Origin: Anomaloglossus baeobatrachus
Lineage: Eukaryota > Chordata > Amphibia > Anura > Aromobatidae
Direction: 5' to 3'
DNA length: 64,000 nucleotides
NCBI RefSeq assembly: GCF_048569485.1
Contig: NC_134361.1
Coordinates: 166,635,758-166,699,757 of the forward strand
Shown: positions 54,501 to 64,000 of the stretch, one piece after another
Layout of the letters: each line of letters begins with the position of its first letter
How positions within the stretch are numbered: the stretch's first letter is position 1
Notes under the pieces: model-generated
Seen by the model: the letters and a program-made list of their open reading frames with translations, nothing else
Database searches by the model: none
What the model was told of the DNA's origin: nothing
Program-made: the position numbers and the translations under genes

Positions 54501-57500
54501 GTTTTTAATTGCAATGAGATGACACACAGTTAGGGTCACAGAGCTAGGGACCCCAATATAGAGATATACCTTGACGAGGTCTTGGTGCTCAGTTACATTG
54601 ATCAATGCGATTGCTAAATATCTCCTTTTTCCTAATATTCATGGTAGGTATGCAATTCATTATTCACATGTTCAAATTAGCAAGTAGCATTTTTTATTGT
54701 ATATTCCAATATTTTTCCATATGCTTGAGGCATTATACCATTATCTATGTTTGATGTGCAGCCTTATTCTTGTATAGTATGTATTTTTTTTGGCTTGCAC
54801 TCATAATATATATATATTAGTGCTCACTTCAGTTATCCTATTCAGTTATATGTAGTTTTTTTCTGAATGTGAACACAGCTCCGCCCCTTTCGGCCATATT
54901 TTTTCCATCTCCTATATAAGAAAGTCCTTAGTTACCCCTCTCCACCCACAGCAGTTTTTAATTGCAATGAGATGACACACAGTTAGGGTCACAGAGCTAG
55001 GGACCCCAATATAGAGATATACCTTGACGAGGTCTTGGGGCTCAGTTACATTGATCAATGCGATTGCTAAATATCTCCTTTTTCCTAATATTCATGGCAG
55101 GTATGCAATTCATTATTCACATGTTCAAATTAGCAAGTAGCATTTTTCATTGTATATTCCAATATTTTTCCATATGCTTGAGGCATTATACCATTATCTA
55201 TGTTTGATGTGCAGCCTTATTCTTGTATAGTATGTATTTTTTGGCTTGCACTCATAATATATATATATCAGTGCTCACTTCAGTTATCCTATTCAGTTGT
55301 ATGTAGTTTTTTTCTGAATGTGAACACAGCTCCGCCCCTTTTGGCCATGTTTTTTCCATCTCCTATATAAGAAAGTCCTTAGTTACCCCTCTCCACCCAC
55401 AGCAGTTTTTAATTGCAATGAGATGACACACAGTTAGGGTCACAGAGCTAGGGACCCCAATATAGAGATATACCTTGACGAGGTCTTTGGGCTCAGTTAC
55501 ATTGATCAATGCGATTGCTAAATATCTCCTTTTTCCTAATATTCATGGCAGGTATGCAATTCATTATTCACATGTTCAAATTAGCAAGTAGCATTTTTCA
55601 TTGTATATTCCAATATTTTTCCATATGCTTGAGGCATTATACCATTATCTATGTTTAATGTGCAGCCTTATTCTTGTATAGTATGTATTTTTTGGCTTGC
55701 ACTCATAATATATATATATATTAGTGCTCACTTCAGTTATCCTATTCAGTTATATGTAGTTTTTTTCTGAATGTGAACACAGCTCCGCCCCTTTCGGCCA
55801 TGTTTTTTCCATCTCCTATATAAGAAAGTCCTTAGTTACCCCTCTCCACCCACAGCAGTTTTAAATTGCAATGAGATGACACACAGTTAGGGTCACAGAG
55901 CTAGGGACCCCAATATAGAGATATACCTTGACGAGGTCTTGGGGCTCAGTTACATTGATCAATGCGATTGCTAAATATCTCCTTTTTCCTAATATTCATG
56001 GCAGGTATGCAATTCATTATTCACATGTTCAAATTAGCAAGTAGCATTTTTCATTGTATATTCCAATATTTTTCCATATGCTTGAGGCATTATACCATTA
56101 TCTATGTTTGATGTGCAGCCTTATTCTTGTATAGTATGTATTTTTTGGCTTGCACTCATAATATATATATATTAGTGCTCACTTCAGTTATCCTATTCAG
56201 TTATATGTAGTTTTTTTCTGAATGTGAACACAGCTCCGCCCCTTTCGGCAATGTTTTTTCCATCTCCTATATAAGAAAGTCCTTAGTTACCCCTCTCCAC
56301 CCACAGCAGTTTTTAATTGCAATGAGATGACACACAGTTGGGGTCACAGAGCTAGGGACCCCAATATAGAGATATACCTTGACGAGGTCTTGGGGCTCAG
56401 TTACATTGATCAATGCGATTGCTAAATATCTCCTTTTTCCTAATATTCATGGCAGGTATGCAATTCATTATTCACATGTTCAAATTAGCAAGTAGCATTT
56501 TTCATTGTATATTCCAATATTTTTCCATATGCTTGAGGCATTATACCATTATCTATGTTTGATGTGCAGCCTTATTCTTGTATAGTATGTATTTTTTGGC
56601 TTGCACTCATAATATATATATATTAGTGCTCACTTCAGTTATCCTATTCAGTTATATGTAGTTTTTTTCTGAATGTGAACACAGCTCCGCCCCTTTCGGC
56701 CATGTTTTTTCCATCTCCTATATAAGAAAGTCCTTAGTTACCCCTCTCCACCCACAGCAGTTTTTAATTGCAATGAGATGACACACAGTTAGGGTCACAG
56801 AGCTAGGGACCCCAATATAGAGATATACCTTGACGAGGTCTTGGTGCTCAGTTACATTGATCAATGCGATTGCTAAATATCTCCTTTTTCCTAATATTCA
56901 TGGTAGGTATGCAATTCATTATTCACATGTTCAAATTAGCAAGTAGCATTTTTTATTGTATATTCCAATATTTTTCCATATGCTTGAGGCATTATACCAT
57001 TATCTATGTTTGATGTGCAGCCTTATTCTTGTATAGTATGTATTTTTTTTGGCTTGCACTCATAATATATATATATTAGTGCTCACTTCAGTTATCCTAT
57101 TCAGTTATATGTAGTTTTTTTCTGAATGTGAACACAGCTCCGCCCCTTTCGGCCATATTTTTTCCATCTCCTATATAAGAAAGTCCTTAGTTACCCCTCT
57201 CCACCCACAGCAGTTTTTAATTGCAATGAGATGACACACAGTTAGGGTCACAGAGCTAGGGACCCCAATATAGAGATATACCTTGACGAGGTCTTGGGGC
57301 TCAGTTACATTGATCAATGCGATTGCTAAATATCTCCTTTTTCCTAATATTCATGGCAGGTATGCAATTCATTATTCACATGTTCAAATTAGCAAGTAGC
57401 ATTTTTCATTGTATATTCCAATATTTTTCCATATGCTTGAGGCATTATACCATTATCTATGTTTGATGTGCAGCCTTATTCTTGTATAGTATGTATTTTT

Positions 57501-58931
57501 TGGCTTGCACTCATAATATATATATATTAGTGCTCACTTCAGTTATCCTATTCAGTTGTATGTAGTTTTTTTCTGAATGTGAACACAGCTCCGCCCCTTT
57601 TGGCCATGTTTTTTCCATCTCCTATATAAGAAAGTCCTTAGTTACCCCTCTCCACCCACAGCAGTTTTTAATTGCAATGAGATGACACACAGTTAGGGTC
57701 ACAGAGCTAGGGACCCCAATATAGAGATATACCTTGACGAGGTCTTGGGGCTCAGTTACATTGATCAATGCGATTGCTAAATATCTCCTTTTTCCTAATA
57801 TTCATGGCAGGTATGCAATTCATTATTCACATGTTCAAATTAGCAAGTAGCATTTTTCATTGTATATTCCAATATTTTTCCATATGCTTGAGGCATTATA
57901 CCATTATCTATGTTTGATGTGCAGCCTTATTCTTGTATAGTATGTATTTTTTGGCTTGCACTCATAATATATATATATATATATATTAGTGCTCACTTTA
58001 GTTATCCTATTCAGTTATATGTAGTTTTTTTCTGAATGTGAACACAGCTCCGCCCCTTTCGGCCATGTTTTTTCCATCTCCTATATAAGAAAGTCCTTAG
58101 TTACTCCTCTCCACCCACAGCAGTTTTTAATTGCAATGAGATGACACACAGTTAGGGTCACAGAGCTAGGGACTCCAATATAGAGATATACCTTGACGAG
58201 GTCTTGGGGCTCAGTTACATTGATCAATGCGATTGCTAAATATCTCCTTTTTCCTAATATTCATGGCAGGTATGCAATTCATTATTCACATGTTCAAATT
58301 AGCAAGTAGCATTTTTCATTGTATATTCCAATATTTTTCCATATGCTTGAGGCATTATACCATTATCTATGTTTGATGTGCAGCCTTATTCTTGTATAGT
58401 ATGTATTTTTTGGCTTGCACTCATAATATATATATATATTAGTGCTCACTTCAGTTATCCTATTCAGTTATATGTAGTTTTTTTCTGAATGTGAACACAG
58501 CTCCGCCCCTTTCGGCCATGTTTTTTCCATCTCCTATATAAGAAAGTCCTTAGTTACCCCTCTCCACCCACAGCAGTTTTTAATTGCAATGAGATGACAC
58601 ACAGTTGGGGTCACAGAGCTAGGGACCCCAATATAGAGATATACCTTGACGAGGTCTTGGGGCTCAGTTACATTGATCAATGCGATTGCTAAATATCTCC
58701 TTTTTCCTAATATTCATGGCAGGTATGCAATTCATTATTCACATGTTCCAATTTTCAAGTAGCATTTTTCATTGTATATTCCAATATTTTTCCATATGCT
58801 TGAGGCATTATACCATTATCTATGTTTGATGTGCAGCCTTATTCTTGTATAGTATGTATTTTTTGGCTTGCACTCATAATATATATATATATATATATAT
58901 ATTTTAGTGCTCACTTCAGTTATCCTATTCA
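51549..58931. repeat. 450-bp satellite array with internal inversion
   Basis: About 16 units of roughly 445-455 bp. The first two (51549-52375) run in one orientation, the other 14-15 (52376-58931) in the opposite one. A unit reads, in the second orientation: ctaatattcatggcaggtat, gcaattcattattcacatgt, a gcttgaggcattataccatt block, a TA run, ctccgcccctttcggccatg and ttgacgaggtcttggggctc. Variants recur at 2,259-bp spacing (five units), so a higher-order repeat exists. No open frame of note. Family unknown. Confidence 0.95.
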
Positions 58932-59130
58932 ATTGACACTGGAGGTACAGGATAATGGCACTGACACTGGAGGTACAGGATAATGACACTGACAGTGGGG
59001 GTACAGGATAATGACACTGACACTGGGGAGTACAGGATAATGACACACTCGGGGTACAGGATAATGACACTGGGGGTACAGGATAATTACACTGGGGGTA
59101 CAGGATAATGATGCTTGATACTCGGTATAG
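58932..59130. repeat. 28-29-bp minisatellite, right part
   Basis: Six to seven degenerate units of actgacactggaggtacagg / ataatgac. Same unit as 51195-51548, so the satellite lies inside this minisatellite. Confidence 0.9.
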
Positions 59131-59159
59131 GATAAGACACTTGGGATACAGGATAATTA

Positions 59160-59400
59160 CTCTGTTCTTTTACTCAGCACCCAGCTTTTCTATGTGTTGC
59201 TCGCCATCTCGTCTTCAGCACCCAGCTTTCCCATGATAACAGAGAATGGGAAAACTGGGAACTGGGGAGCTGAGGACAAGATGGATATCAGAACATAGGA
59301 AAGCTGGGTGATGAGAAAAAGAGCCTCTTTCCCTCAGCTCAGCACCCAGCTTTCCCAATCCCATCCCATGCTCTGACTGCTGCTATCCCTCTTTCCCTAA
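59160..59400. repeat. agcacccagctttcc short repeat
   Basis: Three direct copies (ctcagcacccagcttttcta, ttcagcacccagctttccca, ctcagcacccagctttccca) and complementary gaaagctgggtgatgag text. Small dispersed repeat, unknown family. Confidence 0.6.
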
Positions 59401-59459
59401 TCCCTACTGATATATGGTTACTGTGTGTACGTCACGCACGTCACACAGCAGGGACTGGT

Positions 59460-59955
59460 GCACAAACCCTGCATCCCCAAATCACACACACCCAGCACCC
59501 CCAAATCACACAAACCCAGCACCCCCAAATCACACACACCCTGCACCCCCAAATCACACACACCCTGCATCCCCAAATCACACACTCCCTGCACCCCCCA
59601 AATCGCACACACCCAGCACCCCCAAATCACACACACCCAGCACCTCCAAATCACACACACGTTGCACCTCCCAAATCACACACACCCTACACCTCCAAAT
59701 CACACACATCCTGCATCCCCAAATCACACACACCCTGCATCCCCAAATCACACACATCCAGCACCCCCAAATCACACACATCCAGCACCCCCAAATCACA
59801 CACACAGCACCCCCAAATCACACACATCCAGCACCCCCAAATCACACACATCCAGCACCCCCAAATCACACACATCCAGCACCCCCCAAATCACACACAC
59901 ACCCTGCACCCCCCAAATCACACACATTCAGCACCCCCCAAATCACACACTCAGC
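59460..59955. repeat. 24-26-bp minisatellite (cccccaaatcacacacaccc)
   Basis: About 20 units of cagcacccccaaatcacaca plus caccc. Open frames in it are simple His/Thr/Pro repeats in several frames at once; no gene is called. Confidence 0.93.
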
Positions 59956-60011
59956 ACCCTCTTGTCCTGCATATCTCACACAGCCAAGCTGTACTCCAAA
60001 TTACCCCACTC

Positions 60012-61556
60012 TCAAACGAAGGGGCTGGCGACCACAACGCCAAGGGGCGCAGTCTGTCTGAGATATCTCCACCTCCACTCAGCGCTTAGAGGTTTTGTTA
60101 TGGTAGAGATCCAGAAGGCATGTTCCCAATGAAGCAAGGTGATATTTTTTGAGGTCTGGAAGGCCTGCCCCCCCCACCCCCCCGCAAGTCTAGGCTTGTT
60201 CAGGACTCTATAGGACAGCCGAGGGCGTCTGTGTGCCCAGACGAATCTGGTTATGGCAGTTTTTAATCGTAAAAAAAGGGAAGCTGGCAAGGGTATGGGA
60301 ATTGCCTGGAAAAAATATAACAGGCGAGGCAGAATATACATCTTTATGGCATTTATTCTGCCTAACCAGGATATTGGCAGCTTATTCCATTTCAGGAGAT
60401 CCGCCTCTATCTTCCCCAAAACTTTAAGGATATTAGCTCCGTACAAGGACTAGACATCAGCAGTCAAGTCACTGCCAAGATATGACAATGATTTCCCTTG
60501 CCACCTAAAGGGGAACGACGCAAGAAGCTGATCGGTCACCTGGTGCGTAAGGGAAATTTTAAGCGCCTCCAACTTGTGCATGTTCATTTTAAAATTGCTC
60601 AGAGAGCCAAATCTGTGAAGTTCCAACATAATGTTTGGTAGGCTCGTCACTGGATTTGTTATGAACAGCATCAAGTCGTCGGCAAAGAGAGCTAGTTTAT
60701 CCTCCCTGCGCGGAGCTGGGACCCCTTTAATTGATTGGTTGGACCTTATTGCCACAGCCAAGTGTTCCATTGTGAGAACATAGAGCAGGGGGGACAACGG
60801 GCACCCCTGCCGCGTTCTGTTCTTGATGTCAAAGGAATGGGAAATATCCCAGTTAACCTTAATCTGAGCACAGGGATTCGTATATAAAGCCGAGATCCTT
60901 TGTAGCATTGTTTGCTGCAGACCTGTCGCCTCAAGGACCTGAAACATGAACTCCCAGTGCACCCTGTCAAAGGCCTTTTCTGCGTCCACCGACAGGATGC
61001 ATGTGGGTAATCCAGTCCTCCGCACTCTATCAATCAGGGATATTGCACGTATTGTGTTATCTCTTGATTCTCGTCCTCTAACAAATCCTACTTGATCAGT
61101 GCTAATCAGACAGGGAAGAAGCAGCTGCAGTCTATTTGAAATGAGCTTGGCATACATTTTAATATCTATATTGATCAATGATATTTGTCTATAGCTCCCG
61201 CACTGGGAGGGGTCTTTACCTGGCTTGGGGAGGACAATTATGTGGGCTGCCAGCGCCTGTTTCGGGAAGGATCCGCCATTGGATACGTAATTACAAGTGG
61301 ACAAAAATTGGGGGCTCAATTGGTCAAAAAAGCGCTTATAGAAACCCGCTGTAAACCCATCAGGCCCTGGGCTTTTCCCAATCTTTAAATCTTTAATGAC
61401 GTCTGTTACCTCCTCTAATGAGAAATCCTCCTCTAGGCCTGTGGTTATTATTGGGTCCAGCTCTGGTAATTTGGTGGACGAATATACGTTTTTATTAAAG
61501 TGTAATTTTTTAACCATGGAATTTGCTGCTGGATCCAACCCCTTCTCTAACCATGA
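60012..61556 (-). pseudogene. L1-type LINE ORF2 fragment
   Basis: Minus strand. The frame runs from the text SWLEKGLDPAANSMVKKL (about 61556) through reverse transcriptase motifs: KSPGPDGFTAGFYKRF, AHIIVLPKPGKDPSQCGSYR, DQVGFVRGRESRDNTIRAI, LSVDAEKAFDRVHWEF, NRTRQGCPLSPLLYVL and LALFADDLMLFI with the catalytic Asp pair. An in-frame TAG at about 60451-60453 follows DLTADV, and the same frame continues (LYGANILKVLGKIEADLLKW) to about 60012 with the post-RT region. The N-terminal endonuclease and the 3' end are missing. The LPKPGKDP and FADD forms fit the L1/Tx1 clade. Target-primed reverse transcription; not active here. Confidence 0.93.
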
Positions 61557-62160
61557 CTGACTACAGCCTGGCCTTCTGTAGGATCACGAGCATGCCTAGT
61601 CCTGCTGTACAGAGCTATATGGTAAGCTGGAGTTTCTTCTATATTATACTATTGGAGAAAGGTGCCAGACTTAGTTTGGGAGAACAGTCAGCACTGGAAA
61701 ATCTAGTAACCGGACTGGCACCGAGCACAGCAGGGTACTGGACCCTAGATCAGGGAGTAGCTTCACGCAACCTGATAATTAACCTGTGGAGGATAGTCTC
61801 TTTTTGAACTTTCCCCAAGAGCTCAGAGATCGAAGGCACCAACACAACGAGGGGGATAGGGCTTTCCAGTTCATGCGGCCCACTGAAATCCCAAGTGTCA
61901 GCCATCAAGAGCACAGCTCCTCTATTTTAACTATAGGGAGCGGGACCCCGACAGCTTCAAGCTGAGGGGTCACTCGGAAACGTCTAAACACAAGTGCATG
62001 GAAGTAGGCCCCAGGACCATCAGCAATACCAACGGGAACGGATTCCCAGACGAGCTCCCCAGAGTGGCAGCGGCACCCAGAGACTTGGTTTACTCCTGTG
62101 TCAGAGTCTACTTAATGGTCGCACCAACATCCACACGGCCTGAGTGAATACGCTGCTGCC
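61557..62160. other. Unassigned sequence
   Basis: No paired ends and no protein motifs recognised between the L1 fragment and the LTR-like text. Confidence 0.4.
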
Positions 62161-62360
62161 CCCTGCACCCTGCCTGCTGCATAGTCTGCACCACGCTTCC
62201 CTAGACCTCCAACCATCCAGAGTCCCGGGGCCTCCCCTACCCGTGGAGGGAACATCATCTGGCTGCCCCCACTCCATCTTCCCCGGGTACTCCCATCGGC
62301 AGCGACGGTACTCCCCTTACCGCGAACCATGGGTGGCATCTTGAACACTAATCCCCTGTA
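62160..62360 (+). repeat. Diverged LTR-like fragment
   Basis: gtcccggggcctcccctacc and gcgaaccatgggtggcatct recall the text ccgggccccgggagcaccac and caaccgtgggtggcgtcacg inside the LTR that follows (63345-63480). It may be an older piece of a related LTR; similarity is loose. Confidence 0.4.
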
Positions 62361-62364
62361 AATA

Positions 62365-63656
62365 TGTGACGCCCTGGGCAAGCCAGGGGTCACAGGTCAC
62401 AACATCACATGCACCCCACATTCCCTGCAGGTACACACAAGGTCAAAACTAAAATCCTTGTTGCCTTCCTCCAGGGGCTGATGTCCACACCAGGGGGTGG
62501 GCCAGGCGGTTGGCTCCGCCCACCGAGGAGTTCACAGCCCTGGAGGCGGGAGAACCAGGCAGTTGAGCTCAGGCAGAGCTTGAGATCAGAGATAGAGTTT
62601 GGACAGGAAGAAGAACAGAGTCTAGTTTAGGAGTGTAAAGTAGAAGGAAGTGAAGTGGTAAAGGAGGACAGTAAGAGTGGCAACAGAAAGTGGCAGTTAA
62701 GCAAGCCTGAAGTTGGTCCGGGTGTGTGCCCCGGACAGTGACAGCAAGGTCAGCAGACGGCGGTGATAGTCTGCAGGGGGACTGCTCGGAGGTTGCTGGA
62801 AGGACCGCGGACGGGTGGTGACCCGGCGGTACCGGAGCAGTATACGAAGAACAGTCAGCACCAGGGCAGGGGCCTTTCGGATCCCGGCAAGGCTAGGAGT
62901 CGCCATAATTTGCCAAATCCGTCAGTGAAGGGGACGGCTGTCTCCTAACAACCAAGTCCCGATTGAAGGCAACAGCCCGACCGTGAAGGGGAGACACCGC
63001 CACCGCCAGGGCACCAGTTTCCCAGAGCCAGCGCCTGCGGGCAAAGTAGGGCTCCTTTGGCCCAGCTTGAAGCCGAGGAGTGGGTAACCGGTGGGGACCC
63101 ATCGCTACCACAGAGACTTTCATAGGTGCAGGGAAGAGACTGTCACCGCTAACTGCAGGGAACATCAGCACCGTGAACCGTCCGAGGGACCCGTCCAACC
63201 AGCCGTTTGTTTACCGAGAACTGTGTCGTGGTTACTGGCTGAGTGAGTACCTCCGTGCCGTGCGGCACAGCGCTGCCCCTGCGCCCCTGCACCTCCACAG
63301 GCCCCATACCCGCCTGTCTACCATCCCAATCCCATCACCGGGCCCCGGGAGCACCACAACCCCTACCCACGGAGGGGCAAATCAACAACTGGCTGCTCCG
63401 TACCATCACTCCCGGGCTCCCCAGAAAGAGCAGCGGTGGTGTCCACTTAATCACCACAACCGTGGGTGGCGTCACGGACAATAAACTATCCCAAAACCCA
63501 ATCCCCTTTCACTCACGGGCGAGGAGCGCCGCTCGAGTCCCCGGGATCCGGCCCATCGCTCGAGCCACCGAGCAGCAGCAGCAGGCCGCAGCAGCCGCAG
63601 CGGCACCCGGACCCGAGCAGTGGGAGGGCGCGGCGTCCCCTCCTCCACCCGCGACA
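62365..63656 (+). repeat. Solitary LTR (fossil)
   Basis: 1,292 bp from TGTGACGCCCTGGGCAAGCC to ccaccCGCGACA, TG...CA ends, with aata on both sides (62361-62364 and 63657-63660), a 4-bp duplication. Inside there is GC-rich transcribed-looking sequence with an aataaact word at 63480. No internal region follows, so it is probably a solo LTR of a Ty3/gypsy-type or retrovirus-like element. Confidence 0.65.
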
Positions 63657-63660
63657 AATA

Positions 63661-64000
63661 GTCCCCTTTTATTTTCGAGTGGCCGCGAGCCCCCGGGTCC
63701 AGAGACCCTCGAGCCACAGCAAACCCGGATACAAGCAGTCCGACTGCTGCAGGGGCGGTACATAACTACAGGAGAGAACTACACCTCCCAGCATGTTTAT
63801 CTTATAGAATTACCCGAGTCAGCCTGCTGCCAGGACTAATGTTAACTAAGGTCACTCCAGGGGCCTCCCCGCCCGCTGTCACACAGCTAAATACATAGAT
63901 ATATAATTTCTTAATATGATAAAGATAGGTGATAGATATATAGACATATATAGATCGAGTAAGCATTATAGATACAGATATACATAGTTTACCCGTACAT
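63661..64000. other. Unassigned sequence with GATA/TA-rich end
   Basis: GC-rich up to 63770 with acaggagagaactacacctc, then AT-rich with gatatatagacatatatag words. No gene or element recognised. Confidence 0.4.

Noticed and set aside
51549-58931. Hammerhead core in the satellite (ttgacgaggtcttggggc)
   Set aside because: A tgacgag box is present but no GAAA box and no cleavage triplet follow in the right place, and the flanks do not pair as stem I.
59414-60132. His/Thr/Pro-rich frames of about 215-235 codons
   Set aside because: Translation of a 24-26-bp tandem repeat in several frames; not a gene.

Overview
The window looks like a stretch of vertebrate, most likely amphibian (probably anuran), genome built almost wholly from transposable elements and tandem repeats. 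The reasons are the co-occurrence of a DIRS retrotransposon, a Penelope-like element, very large Helitrons, Tc1 elements, Kolobok-like and PIF/Harbinger-like elements, L1 and LTR elements, plus long GT/TA and CpG-rich minisatellites. I see no ordinary host gene, tRNA or rRNA.

Layout. 0.7-2.5 kb: a Helitron end hit by a Tc1 element (copy 1). 2.5-4.5 kb: a complete-looking non-autonomous Helitron on the minus strand. 4.5-23.2 kb: what appears to be its autonomous relative, also minus strand, with a Rep-helicase gene, a DIRS retrotransposon inserted inside that gene (8.7-14.8 kb), a fourfold 980-bp tandem repeat of a short basic exon (16-20 kb) and minisatellites near the 5' end. 23.3-25.1 kb: fragments and two short plus-strand Helitron tails of another family. 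25.1-30.2 kb: Tc1 elements nested in and beside each other, carrying a long-palindrome TTAA element and a Harbinger-like MITE. 30.3-36.5 kb: an LTR retrotransposon that carries, where pol should be, a sequence derived from an FXR/FMR1-family RNA-binding protein gene; this is the most striking feature here. 36.5-38.2 kb: small repeats. 38.2-44.1 kb: a Penelope-like element with about 1.1-kb inverted terminal repeats and a 14-bp target duplication. 44.4-50.2 kb: minisatellites, a hammerhead-ribozyme-like foldback, a cold-shock-domain-like reading frame and two more Helitron copies joined head to tail. 51.2-59.1 kb: a 450-bp satellite array with a five-unit higher-order period, embedded in a short minisatellite. 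59.4-64.0 kb: another minisatellite, an L1 fragment and a solitary LTR.

How the parts relate. The four minus-strand Helitron copies share ends, a subterminal palindrome and a 33-bp minisatellite, so the short ones are probably mobilised by Rep-helicase of the long one or its relatives. The two Tc1 copies share a frame break and must have been moved in trans. The LTR element shows gag/protease remnant, captured host sequence, pol tail, polypurine tract and 3' LTR in the order expected of a transducing retroelement. All family names come from reading motifs by eye; no database search was run.
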